Positions 33,602 to 41,897 of a stretch of 45,935 nt of DNA are shown piece after piece; positions within the stretch are counted from its first letter, which is position 1; every line of letters begins with the position of its first letter. Where the stretch lies: the NCBI GenBank assembly GCA_034189325.1, contig JAXHUM010000048.1, positions 1 to 45,935 on the forward strand. Reading direction: 5' to 3'. The stretch is from JAXHUM01 sp034189325. Lineage in GTDB: Bacteria; Desulfobacterota; DSM-4660; Desulfatiglandales; Desulfatiglandaceae. Position numbers and translations under genes: made by a program. Below the pieces are notes generated by a model. It worked only from the letters and a program-made list of their open reading frames with translations, was not told the origin of the DNA and did not search any database.

Positions 33602-35557
33602 CTAGTCATAGATCGTCTGACATTCCAGTATCTCAACCGGAACGCCGGTTTTCCTTTCTATATCTAGGTAGACCCTTCCTGTCAGGTCCCTATTCCACCC
33701 GCTTACATTGAAGGGTGAAGAGGGGATGACAACCAGATCAGGCCTTGTGTCCACGGACTCAGCATAGTCTTGCAGATAATCAATGAAATCCTGAACAATC
33801 AATAGGTCGCCCATACAGATGTTCCCGCCAAAAAAGCGATTAGGTGGGACACCGATCATGATATGGGTATCCCTCTCTCTAAAAAAGGGGGACTCACTGA
33901 TGATCTGTTCCAGCAGCGGTTTGATAAAAACCGACGTAAGTAAAAGGATGTTCTTTGCTTTTCTCTCTTCAATAATTGACTGCAATGACTCAAGATAACT
34001 AGTTTTAAGCCCAGTCCCCAGGAACACTATCCCCAGGTGGGAATCAACCTTCTTTGAATAGGGATACGAGAACCTGGTTAGATCAATTAAGAGTTCATGC
34101 CTGCGACCTTGTCTCGAGATCTCTAAGGTTATTGAGTCCATATCACTTCTCTGAAGGATGGAAAGCAGGTCTCGGGCCTGTGGCCTATTGCGGATGGCGT
34201 TTCCACCGATTTTTGTCAATAGGTCACCTTTTTTCAAGTCACTACAAGCAGCCGGGGATCCTTGCACCACCCCAATAACCTCCGGCAGGTTCTTGTGATC
34301 GTAGTAAAGAAGTTCTTCATATACGGCAGGCCTGATTATGATTGGAGTCTCAAACTTTGTCCTTATATCCCTTATACGCCTGGTGATCATTTCCCAGTGA
34401 AAATCATGGTTGAATAATTCTTCCTTTGAAAAATACCTGGAATACCCCGGCAGACTGATCTGTACCAGGCGGACTTGATTCTCGTCAGCGTAGCAAATCG
34501 TGTCTTCCATATCATCAAGCATCTCATCGAGAGATTCGGTCAACCAGGGGACAATGATGATGTCATAGACAATGTTGGCGTCTTTGAGCAAAGAGAGTGA
34601 TCTAATGGCCACTTGCGGATTTTGGTCGCCCATTAACCTCTGTCTCCGGGCGGCCGAAGAGCTCTGGAGGGATATGTCAAGATGCAGGGGATTGAATCGG
34701 GAAAGGTAGTCAACCATTTCTTCAGTCAGGGTTGTTGCATTGGTGTTTATCCTGATAAGTTGGTCACTTTTCTTCCGAATTTCTTCCAGGACTTCCTTGA
34801 AACGGGGGTGAATAAATGCTTCGAAACAGGTTCCCAGGCTGGTAAATAGGCTTCTCCTTGCTGAGGGATCGAAGTATCGAAGGCGGGTCATTACTTCTCG
34901 GAATCCATCCTCGCGAGACCTGGCCGGGCTCTGAAGGGCTATGGACGGGGGGCATCCTTTGTTGTAGCAAAACAGGCAATCACAATTACATTTATCCGCC
35001 AAGTATCCTAATACATCTGTAGGATCACAGGATGACTCTTCAACCCATCGGGAAAGATCTTTTAGCCTGAAGCCATCAACATCCACCACCTTCCCGTTTT
35101 TCTCCAGGGCCACCATGTCCAGCAAGCTCCCAATCTGTCGTTGAATAAACTCAATAGTCGGTTCATAAAAGGCGGCGTTTTTTATGGACTGAAAAGGGTG
35201 GGGCCTACCATCCTTTTCGATACCATCGGATTTAATCCTATTTTCTTCCTTTTCTGATGCACCTTGGTTTGTTAAGCAAATCTCTTGGATTTCGTTTTCA
35301 GCAGTGCAAAAGTCATTATCATTTTGATTATACAGCCGGTGTACGATTCCCCTGTTGTTCATCAATTTAAATCCGTCAATTTTGACTTCAGAATCTCCGC
35401 AACAGGGAATCACCATATCCAAGATATTCTGCAGATGGTTCCTCAGTAGATCCGATCTCGACTGACATTGCATCCCCTTTCGATTGTGAGACTCCGCAAT
35501 TTCGTATCGAAAGACGTATTCGTCATCCCTTGAAATGGTCTGCTTTTCTTTTCCCAT
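33602..35557 (-). CDS. radical SAM protein with PDZ and DUF512-like domains
   Basis: A 651-residue protein. Residues 1-185 are an N-terminal extension with an ungapped internal repeat (41-65 and 141-165; both contain LDMV and end DGFKL/DGFRL). The radical SAM core (about 186-410) has Cys190-x3-Cys194-x2-Cys197. A PDZ domain follows (about 424-495, VIGVVQGSPAACSDLKKGDLL). The C-terminal part (505-651) carries PPNRFFGGNICMGDLL and DLVVIPSSPF, like the end of DUF512 proteins. In the known PDZ-radical SAM-DUF512 family the PDZ is N-terminal, so the order differs here. The substrate is unknown. Located 27 bp upstream of the B12 subunit gene and downstream of the regulator, in one operon. No clear ribosome site. 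Confidence 0.85.
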   Translation of the reverse strand: MGKEKQTISRDDEYVFRYEIAESHNRKGMQCQSRSDLLRNHLQNILDMVIPCCGDSEVKIDGFKLMNNRGIVHRLYNQNDNDFCTAENEIQEICLTNQGASEKEENRIKSDGIEKDGRPHPFQSIKNAAFYEPTIEFIQRQIGSLLDMVALEKNGKVVDVDGFRLKDLSRWVEESSCDPTDVLGYLADKCNCDCLFCYNKGCPPSIALQSPARSREDGFREVMTRLRYFDPSARRSLFTSLGTCFEAFIHPRFKEVLEEIRKKSDQLIRINTNATTLTEEMVDYLSRFNPLHLDISLQSSSAARRQRLMGDQNPQVAIRSLSLLKDANIVYDIIIVPWLTESLDEMLDDMEDTICYADENQVRLVQISLPGYSRYFSKEELFNHDFHWEMITRRIRDIRTKFETPIIIRPAVYEELLYYDHKNLPEVIGVVQGSPAACSDLKKGDLLTKIGGNAIRNRPQARDLLSILQRSDMDSITLEISRQGRRHELLIDLTRFSYPYSKKVDSHLGIVFLGTGLKTSYLESLQSIIEERKAKNILLLTSVFIKPLLEQIISESPFFRERDTHIMIGVPPNRFFGGNICMGDLLIVQDFIDYLQDYAESVDTRPDLVVIPSSPFNVSGWNRDLTGRVYLDIERKTGVPVEILECQTIYD

Positions 35558-35654
35558 CTGTCTTTTTTTTGCAGGCTGTTTTGTCTTGTTGATTTACAAA
35601 CTACTTGCAGTCCGGGGGGTGTTTTTTAGAGCGCAATCAATAATGGGCGTTCTT

Positions 35655-36353
35655 TTATATTATTTTTATTTTCTTGAGGTATCCTTGGAGTATCTGACTG
35701 TTGGTCGTTATGTGATTTTCTACAAGAGACCTGACCAACTCAGCGTCTTTCTTTAGAAAGGCTTTGATTATCATTTCATGGGCCTCCATGTATATTTTCA
35801 GCGGATCAGGGCGCATCACTATGAAAAACCAGCTGTACGGGATCCTTTCAATTCTCTCTCGGATTAACTCGATAAGGCTTGGGACGTTGCATTTGTGGAC
35901 AAAGGTCCCATGAAATCTGTTATTCAAATCCAGCCAACTTTCATAGTCGTTGTGGATAGCAGCATCTTTCATTTGGGATTGATATGCTTTCATCTTTTCA
36001 ACATCATCACTCCCCATGTATTCTACCGCCCGTTGCGCTGCAGCTCCCTCCAAAATAGCGGCAAGAGTGTATATCTCTTCAACATCGGAAGGAGAAAGCT
36101 TCGCAGCAGTAGCGCCTTTATTCGGCTTTATTTCGACCATTTTTACAAAGGCCAATTTCCTTAGGGCTTCCCGAATCGGTGTGCGACTGACATTCAGCTC
36201 CTCTGATAAAGAAGCCTCTGTAAGCCGCTCCCCCGGCATGATACGGCCGTAGATTATTGCTTTTTTCATTATGCCGTAAATCATTTCTTCCAACGGCTGT
36301 CCGCTGCTAATCTCAGATTCGAAACCCCTGAAACTCAACATATTGTCTGCCAT
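35655..36353 (-). CDS. FCD-type GntR family transcriptional regulator
   Basis: A regulator of about 232 residues. The winged-helix DNA-binding part has the GntR signature (IIYGRIMPGERLTEASLSEE, then LNVSRTPIREALRKL), and a C-terminal FCD ligand-binding domain carries the metal-ligand pattern (Asp in WLDLNNRFH, His in RFHGTF, EAHEMI and ENHITT). FCD domains usually bind organic acids. The ATG at 36353 is used; a TTG two codons earlier is possible. It heads the minus-strand operon with the radical SAM and mutase genes. Its upstream region holds the same composite element as the TRAP promoter, predicting autoregulation and control of the island. Confidence 0.93.
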   Translation of the reverse strand: MADNMLSFRGFESEISSGQPLEEMIYGIMKKAIIYGRIMPGERLTEASLSEELNVSRTPIREALRKLAFVKMVEIKPNKGATAAKLSPSDVEEIYTLAAILEGAAAQRAVEYMGSDDVEKMKAYQSQMKDAAIHNDYESWLDLNNRFHGTFVHKCNVPSLIELIRERIERIPYSWFFIVMRPDPLKIYMEAHEMIIKAFLKKDAELVRSLVENHITTNSQILQGYLKKIKII

Positions 36354-36427
36354 CGCCAAACCTACTGATCTCTAGAAGTGGTTATTTTTTTGGATGCCGC
36401 AAACCTGCATGATCCTCTTAACTACAC

Positions 36428-36502
36428 TACCCGGGACCAAATGAACAAGTATTTCTTCCCTTCAATCAGATGATCCCATTGATTCTCAAGAAGTCCCGGG
36501 TA
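36428..36502. repeat. 10-bp inverted repeat in gntR leader
   Basis: TACCCGGGAC (36428-36437) and GTCCCGGGTA (36493-36502) are perfect reverse complements separated by 55 bp. Both lie between the predicted gntR promoter and its start codon, so the leader RNA could fold into a stem-loop. Each arm holds the palindrome CCCGGG, so they could also be paired protein-binding sites. Confidence 0.45.
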
Positions 36503-36555
36503 TCAGTGTATTTGTGAAACTGATATTTATAATATTTTATTTGACACCCTTTAAC

Positions 36556-36612
36556 TTCATATTGCATATTAAACCACTTGTCAAGCATAATTGAAAACTA
36601 TATTGTATGCAA
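36556..36612 (-). promoter_or_regulatory. candidate gntR promoter and operator
   Basis: Read on the minus strand: TTGCATACAA (36612-36603), 18 bp, TTGACA (36584-36579) as -35, a 17-bp spacer, and TATGAA (36561-36556) as -10. The TTGACAAGTGGTT that contains the -35 and the preceding palindrome match the TRAP promoter element at 10147-10187 with 1 mismatch in each block and identical spacing. Confidence 0.62.
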
Positions 36613-36972
36613 TAAAGTGCTCAATTTTAGGGATCGCTGAGTATTTCCGCCACTGTTTGCAAAAATTGCCACAGCGCAACACTCTCAATCAGAAACAGAG
36701 TTTACCAAAGCCGGTAGAATGGGCGGGGTTCAACTCCTGGGATTTCATCTAAATGAGGGATTGGCCGGAGAGTGGGGATGGAATCCTGCTCTCAAGTATA
36801 ACCATAACGTCGAGTCAGGCTTGAGCATCAGCATCGGGGCTTTTCCGGAGACAAGTGCCTGAATGTTCGTGTGCAAGGGAGATGGGGCGACAAATTGCCA
36901 AAAACATGGGTGTGGGAGTTGACGTTGCTCAACGCGGTGTACGAACTGCCTTAAATCTGGAGAGAGATTGCT

Positions 36973-38244
36973 ATGGACTATGAGGATTTTGTTGTTGAAG
37001 AAAGAGAGAGTCTTTACCCTTGGGTCATTCTGGGTATTCTGACTTTGGCCCAGCTTGTGATGTCAATGGGAGCCTATGTTTGGGGGCCCCTAGCTCCGGT
37101 CTTGAGAGATAGCTATAACCTCAGTAGAGCGCAGATTGGGACAATCACTTCAGCTCTCTATTTCACCTCTGTTATGGTAGCCATACCTTCAGGCTTAGCA
37201 GTCGATAGGATAGGCGCGCGGATTTTGCTGATTGTCAGTCTGATCGTTATGGGAATTCCATTTGCCGTTATGGCTCTGGCAAAGAACTATGCGCATTTAC
37301 TCGTTTTAGCGGCAATAGGTGGCTTAGGCTATGGAATGGTTAATCAGATATCCACCAAAGGAATTATGTACTGGTTCTCTGCGAAGCTGAGGGCCACGGC
37401 AATGGGTATTAAACAGACGGGGGTTACCCTGGGTGGAGCCATCATCGCCGTCTTGCTGCCGGCTCTTAGTGCCCTCTATAATTGGCGCTTGGGTGTCCTG
37501 GTGGTTAGTATATTGATGCTTGTCATGGCAATGGTTTCCCTGTTCTGTTACAAGGAGCGCCCTGCTGTTTCACCTGAGGTTGGAGGTGAGCGGGCGTTCG
37601 AACCAGCGAGAAAGCGTGAGAAGGGATCGTTGAAGAGGGTAATGGCGAACCCTCTACTTATCATATTATGCTTTTTGACACCCTTAATGGCCTTTGGTCA
37701 GACTTGCATCGCCTCATTTCTTATACTTTATCTGGAAGAGGATATTCACTTCACCTCGGGTCTTGCAGGGGCCTGCCTGACTGCTGCCATGATTGCGGGG
37801 ACGGTTGGGAGGATTGGCTGGGGTGTTCTCAGCGACCGAGTATTTTCCGGTGACAGAATCAGACCATTGATCATCCTTTCTGTTGTCGCATTGATAGGCA
37901 CTCTTGGCATGGCATTCTTGAACAAGAGTTCCGCTGTCTGGCTTCCTTTTTTGTACTCGGTCTTGATGGGCGGGACATTTATGGGATGGAATGGGGTCTT
38001 AATAACCCTCGCTGCGGAGCTTGCAGGGCATGAATTGGCAGGCTCTATTATGGGTATTCTGGTGACCATAGCATGGACCGGGATTATAATCGGCCCACCG
38101 GTGTTTGGGTTTATTGCCGACGAAATGGGTTATTATTGGGGTTGGATGACAGTAGCGGCGTTCACTATTATCTTTAATATTGGGTTTATCTATCTCATAA
38201 GATTATCAAAAACAAGAAGTAAGGAGGGACAAGCCAGTGAATAA
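36973..38244 (+). CDS. MFS transporter
   Basis: A 423-residue major facilitator protein with about 12 membrane spans and the inter-helix 2-3 motif region AVDRIGARILL. The overall pattern (APVLRDSYNLSRAQIG at the start) is that of anion or organic-acid MFS carriers such as oxalate/formate-antiporter relatives. The stop overlaps the next gene's start by 8 bp, so the transporter and crotonase are co-translated. Substrate not determined; a second uptake or product-export route is plausible. Confidence 0.9.
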   Translation: MDYEDFVVEERESLYPWVILGILTLAQLVMSMGAYVWGPLAPVLRDSYNLSRAQIGTITSALYFTSVMVAIPSGLAVDRIGARILLIVSLIVMGIPFAVMALAKNYAHLLVLAAIGGLGYGMVNQISTKGIMYWFSAKLRATAMGIKQTGVTLGGAIIAVLLPALSALYNWRLGVLVVSILMLVMAMVSLFCYKERPAVSPEVGGERAFEPARKREKGSLKRVMANPLLIILCFLTPLMAFGQTCIASFLILYLEEDIHFTSGLAGACLTAAMIAGTVGRIGWGVLSDRVFSGDRIRPLIILSVVALIGTLGMAFLNKSSAVWLPFLYSVLMGGTFMGWNGVLITLAAELAGHELAGSIMGILVTIAWTGIIIGPPVFGFIADEMGYYWGWMTVAAFTIIFNIGFIYLIRLSKTRSKEGQASE

Positions 38245-39013
38245 TAAGGTTCTGAGAGAAGATGACAATCATATCTGCACGATTTCATTTAACCGGCCGG
38301 ATAAAAAAAATGCCCTAGATGCCGATACGCTTTTTTCCATGGGAGATATCCTAAGTGAGCTCAAGACAGATAGTCATATTCGAGTGGTCGTCATAAGGGG
38401 ATCAGGAGATAAGATTTTCAGTTCCGGTGTCGACCTCTCCGGAGGTCCCGAACTCATGGAAAGGACTATAAAGGGGCTGGAGTATTGCCTTGACAGCCTG
38501 ATTAGTTACCCTTCTCCTGTCATAGCCATGATATCAGGCCCGGCCATTGGAGCGGCCCTTGATATATCAATGATATCAGATTTTCGAATAGCCTCAGACA
38601 GGGCCATGTTTGGGGTCCCCCTGGTAAGGCTCGGGAGAATTTACTACTACACGGCAATACAACGAATCACCAATCTTCTGGGCCTTGCTGCGGCCAAGGA
38701 ACTTCTTTTGATCGGCAAACTGATCGACGCGAAACGCGCAATGGAAATAGGGCTTGTAAATCAGGTTGTATCTCCTGAGCAGTTGGCTGATAAGACTTAT
38801 TCACTCGCAAAAGATCTTGCTGAAGGGGCAGCGCCTCTTTCGGTGAGAGCCACAAAATCAACGATTCACAAGATCTTGGAATACCAGGCCATTGCTCCCG
38901 AAATCGAGGGTGAGTTGAAGGCCTTGGCAGACACAGTGAATAGCAGTGAGGATGGCAAAGAAGGGGTGAGGGCGATGCTTGAGAAACGTAAGCCCATGTT
39001 CTTGGGAAAATGA
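38237..39013 (+). CDS. enoyl-CoA hydratase/isomerase family protein, copy 2 (atypical)
   Basis: A 258-residue crotonase-fold protein starting at GTG, with AAGGAGGGA inside the end of the MFS gene. The oxyanion segments are altered (GSGDKIFSSGVDLSGG and SGPAIGAALDISMISDFRIA). The two hydratase glutamates are Asp (in ALDIS) and Leu (in FGVPLVRLG), so it is probably not a classical hydratase. Thioesterase, decarboxylase or isomerase activities are known from other crotonases. The assignment stops at the fold. Confidence 0.85.
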   Translation: MNNKVLREDDNHICTISFNRPDKKNALDADTLFSMGDILSELKTDSHIRVVVIRGSGDKIFSSGVDLSGGPELMERTIKGLEYCLDSLISYPSPVIAMISGPAIGAALDISMISDFRIASDRAMFGVPLVRLGRIYYYTAIQRITNLLGLAAAKELLLIGKLIDAKRAMEIGLVNQVVSPEQLADKTYSLAKDLAEGAAPLSVRATKSTIHKILEYQAIAPEIEGELKALADTVNSSEDGKEGVRAMLEKRKPMFLGK

Positions 39014-39353
39014 AAAGGATGGATTCGTCAAAAGTCGAAAAGAGGTTCAGGATCGGTTCTTCACCCAGATCCCGAGCCCTTCATTCCTCTATGGCGCTAA
39101 TAGCGATCTCATAATGCAAAGAGTCTCACGGGAGATTGGAGTAAGACATTATGAAGGTGTATACATATTCTGAAGCGAGACAGCGACATACTGTTGTGAT
39201 AGGGAACTTTGCAAGTTTTTTGTGTTTAACGCCATAAAAATGGTCTGTCTTTTAACCATCCGATGTGCCGTGGCTCCTTTTTCACTCTAAATGATATCCT
39301 CTTTTACATCACCGCGGGCGTCGTTGACTTAGACAAATCATGAATCAGAATGG
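39014..39353. other. 340-bp convergent intergenic region
   Basis: Lies between convergent genes. No gene seen. A weak hairpin AACTT-TGC-AAGTT followed by TTTT (39205-39221) could help termination of the plus-strand transcript, but the 5-bp A/T-rich stem is not convincing. Confidence 0.4.
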
Positions 39354-41369
39354 TCACTCTATTGGCAGTTCCGTTCTGGCCGCCCACTCCGTCCAACCGC
39401 CATCATACCACTTGACACCAGTGTACCCCAGAAGCCGTACGAGAACGAAGTATGTCTGGCTTGCCTGGTGACCGGTGCGACAGTGGAGAATGACCGGGGT
39501 CTCCTTTGACGGGATTATTTTCCCGTAGATTTTTCCGAGTTCATCAATTGGCTTGAATGCGCTGTAAGAGTCCCCCTTTGTCACATCTTCGGAGAAGGGG
39601 CGATTGACGGCGCCAGGGATATGGCCGCCACGAGCCTCATCCTGTTTCTGACCAGTGAAGTAGTCCGAGGGGCGTACGTCGATAATGAGCGTCCCTGGTT
39701 TTTCGAGCGACGTCAATACTTCTCTTGCCGTGACTGTAAACGTTTCCGGATGTTTTGGGAGCGGGTATTGAGACGGGCCGACCGGTGGAAGCGTCATATC
39801 AAGAGGCCGCTTTTCGGCCTGCCACTTAGGGAAACCGCCGCGCAAAACCGCATAGCGGTTATGTTTCAAACGCTCACATGCCATGCCGACCAGTGTCGCA
39901 TCCTGGAGTTTTTTTGTGGAAACGAGAACAAGGAAATCATCCGGGCGGATACCCATCATCGAAAAATGCTCGGCCAGCATGGTTGCAGGCAAAAGCGAAG
40001 AGGGCACGCCTTGGCTCAAGCCTCTCAGACTTTCTATGTTGAGACTGAGAGAGCCCGGAATATGGCCGGAGTTGTATTCAGGTTGTGCGCGAAGATCGAC
40101 GATCTTAAGCCCCTCTTTTCCGAGATTGGCGTTCAGCCAGTCAGTTTCCAAAAGCCCCGGTATTGTAAGAGTGGATAGATCCGGTGCGCTTGATCCTTTA
40201 AATGTTGACGCCGGCTCGCTGCCAGGTTTCGCAGGTGCAAGGAAGAAGGCCCGCCATGCGTTTATCTTCGCCGCCAGCACCGGGGAAACAGGCTCGGAGC
40301 GAAGTGAGACCGGTTTGAGACAGGTCTTCATAAACCCTTCCAGACCGTCGGTGAGCAAATAGACGTTCTTGAATCCCAGGCGAAACAGGCTGTCACGGGC
40401 CTGCGCCGGGTGGGTCATGCCGTTGGAATAGAGGACAATCAGGCCCTGATTCTTGTGTGGCGCAAGGGTTGCCGGGAGATCAGCCGGTTGCACGTTTACG
40501 GCGGAGCGAATATGAAATGTCCCGAATTCCCCCGGCGTGCGGATGTCGACCAGCCTCATCCAAGGATCGCCTCCAAGGAGCCGATCCGCCAGCTCTGCGG
40601 GCTCGATATGATCCAAACCCGATTGCAGGTTCGCCAAAAGCTCCAGCTCTTGTTTTGCGGAGGTTGTGTGAGCGGAAAAGGGTCCTTTGGACGACTTCGA
40701 CTGCCCGGTCAGGGTAAAAAGCCCGAAGGCACCAACGAGGAGGATTACGCTGAAGGCCTTCAGAAAGGTCGAACCCCACAGGTCCCCCCGGCCGACTCGT
40801 TTTTTTTCGATATACTCCGCCCCCCAGAAGCACCCGACCGCGATTAGCGTGAAGAAAAAGGCAAAACTCGCCTCGGAAATCCCCAGACTGTCGTAGGCAA
40901 AGATGATTCCGTGGTCTCCCTGGGTGATCGGGGCCAGGATCGGATATGCCTCGTTGTAAAGGATGCTGCCGCCTACGGCTCCCAACAGAAAGACCAGTGC
41001 GTCGATCTTCCCCGATGCCAGACCCACGGCGCCTGTGCCAGGGCACCACCCACTCATGACAAACCCTACCCCAAAGACCAATCCGCCCAGGATTTGCGCC
41101 GCATAAATGGTGGGAAGAAAATAGACGTTCTCCGTCGTCACCCAGCCGAAGGCCTTGGCATAAGAGATACCGAGCATCGCGACGAGCACCGCGGTGAACA
41201 TGACCTTCAGAACCGCCATGTCCCGGAAGTAAAAGATCCCCGACAAACGCCGCGAACTGCCAAAACCCGCCCTCTCCAGTGCAACGCCGAAGGCGATACC
41301 GATGAGCAAGCTGGCGAAAAAAGCTGCCGGCGCATCCAGTGTCCCGCTTCCAAAAAATGTATTAATCAT
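39354..41369 (-). CDS. YeeE/YedE half-transporter fused to three rhodanese domains
   Basis: A 671-residue protein. Residues 1-220 form a YeeE/YedE (TsuA-like) sulfur-compound transporter half with the Cys motif SGWCPGTGAVG (Cys109). Three rhodanese modules follow. The first (about 258-350) has LYSNGMTHPA in place of the active loop and the second (about 400-520) has VSTKKLQDA, so both lack the catalytic Cys. The third (about 545-670) has the intact loop HCRTGHQA with Cys630. It probably takes up thiosulfate or another sulfane-sulfur donor and passes sulfur to the rhodanese domain; the side of the membrane is not certain. It overlaps the upstream half-transporter gene by 8 bp. Confidence 0.88.
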   Translation of the reverse strand: MINTFFGSGTLDAPAAFFASLLIGIAFGVALERAGFGSSRRLSGIFYFRDMAVLKVMFTAVLVAMLGISYAKAFGWVTTENVYFLPTIYAAQILGGLVFGVGFVMSGWCPGTGAVGLASGKIDALVFLLGAVGGSILYNEAYPILAPITQGDHGIIFAYDSLGISEASFAFFFTLIAVGCFWGAEYIEKKRVGRGDLWGSTFLKAFSVILLVGAFGLFTLTGQSKSSKGPFSAHTTSAKQELELLANLQSGLDHIEPAELADRLLGGDPWMRLVDIRTPGEFGTFHIRSAVNVQPADLPATLAPHKNQGLIVLYSNGMTHPAQARDSLFRLGFKNVYLLTDGLEGFMKTCLKPVSLRSEPVSPVLAAKINAWRAFFLAPAKPGSEPASTFKGSSAPDLSTLTIPGLLETDWLNANLGKEGLKIVDLRAQPEYNSGHIPGSLSLNIESLRGLSQGVPSSLLPATMLAEHFSMMGIRPDDFLVLVSTKKLQDATLVGMACERLKHNRYAVLRGGFPKWQAEKRPLDMTLPPVGPSQYPLPKHPETFTVTAREVLTSLEKPGTLIIDVRPSDYFTGQKQDEARGGHIPGAVNRPFSEDVTKGDSYSAFKPIDELGKIYGKIIPSKETPVILHCRTGHQASQTYFVLVRLLGYTGVKWYDGGWTEWAARTELPIE

Positions 41370-41895
41370 CCCATTGCCTCCTTACAAACCAGGCCGCCGC
41401 ATAGCCGCCAGCGAAGACACAAATGAGAAAAAGCAGGCTTCCGGTAAGCAGCGCCGCGCTTCCGGACAATGCCTGTCCTGAGGTACAGCCGCTGGCAAGA
41501 CGACTGGCGAAGCCGGCGAGGATACCTCCCACCAATGCGATGAGAAGACGCTTTTTCGTTGCGTATTGGGTGCCCTTCTCCACTTTGAATTCCCAGCGCC
41601 TGGCGATCAATGCTGAAATCAGCCCGCCAAAAAACACCCCTGCCATCATGAAAACGAGGTAGTATTCAAGCGGCCGGAGCCCCCAACTTCCAAAGTATTT
41701 GCCCGCCAGCGTGTGGGCCGGAGCAAGCGCCAGTTCGATATAGGCCCCCATGCGCGCAAGCCCGGAGGACGCCCCGAGACCGGCGCCGAGGATCAGATAG
41801 GATGCCAGAAGCGTCAGACCGAGTAATGCCCCGGCGAGATAAGGGTTCATGTAAGGTTTTCCCTGGCCGATTCTATTGTTGACGTTTTCATCCAT
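41362..41895 (-). CDS. YeeE/YedE family half-transporter
   Basis: A membrane protein of about 177 residues with the second YeeE/YedE Cys motif (SGCTSGQALSG). Together with the N-terminal part of the next protein it would make a complete TsuA-like thiosulfate/sulfur channel. The ATG at 41895 lies 2 bases after the upstream stop, with GGGGTG as ribosome site; a GTG three codons earlier would overlap the stop. Tight packing with both neighbours shows an operon. Confidence 0.87.
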   Translation of the reverse strand: MDENVNNRIGQGKPYMNPYLAGALLGLTLLASYLILGAGLGASSGLARMGAYIELALAPAHTLAGKYFGSWGLRPLEYYLVFMMAGVFFGGLISALIARRWEFKVEKGTQYATKKRLLIALVGGILAGFASRLASGCTSGQALSGSAALLTGSLLFLICVFAGGYAAAWFVRRQWDD

Positions 41896-41897
41896 GG

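Larger units (their letters stand above)
36354..36972. other. 619-bp divergent intergenic region, gntR / MFS
   Basis: No gene seen. The left half is AT-rich and holds the gntR promoter, operator and a 10-bp inverted repeat. The right half (36620-36960) is more mixed, shows no clear promoter for the MFS gene, and contains no recognisable protein remnant. Confidence 0.6.

Noticed and set aside
39205..39221. Terminator after the second crotonase
   Set aside because: A 5-bp A/T-rich stem with a 3-base loop is too weak to claim.
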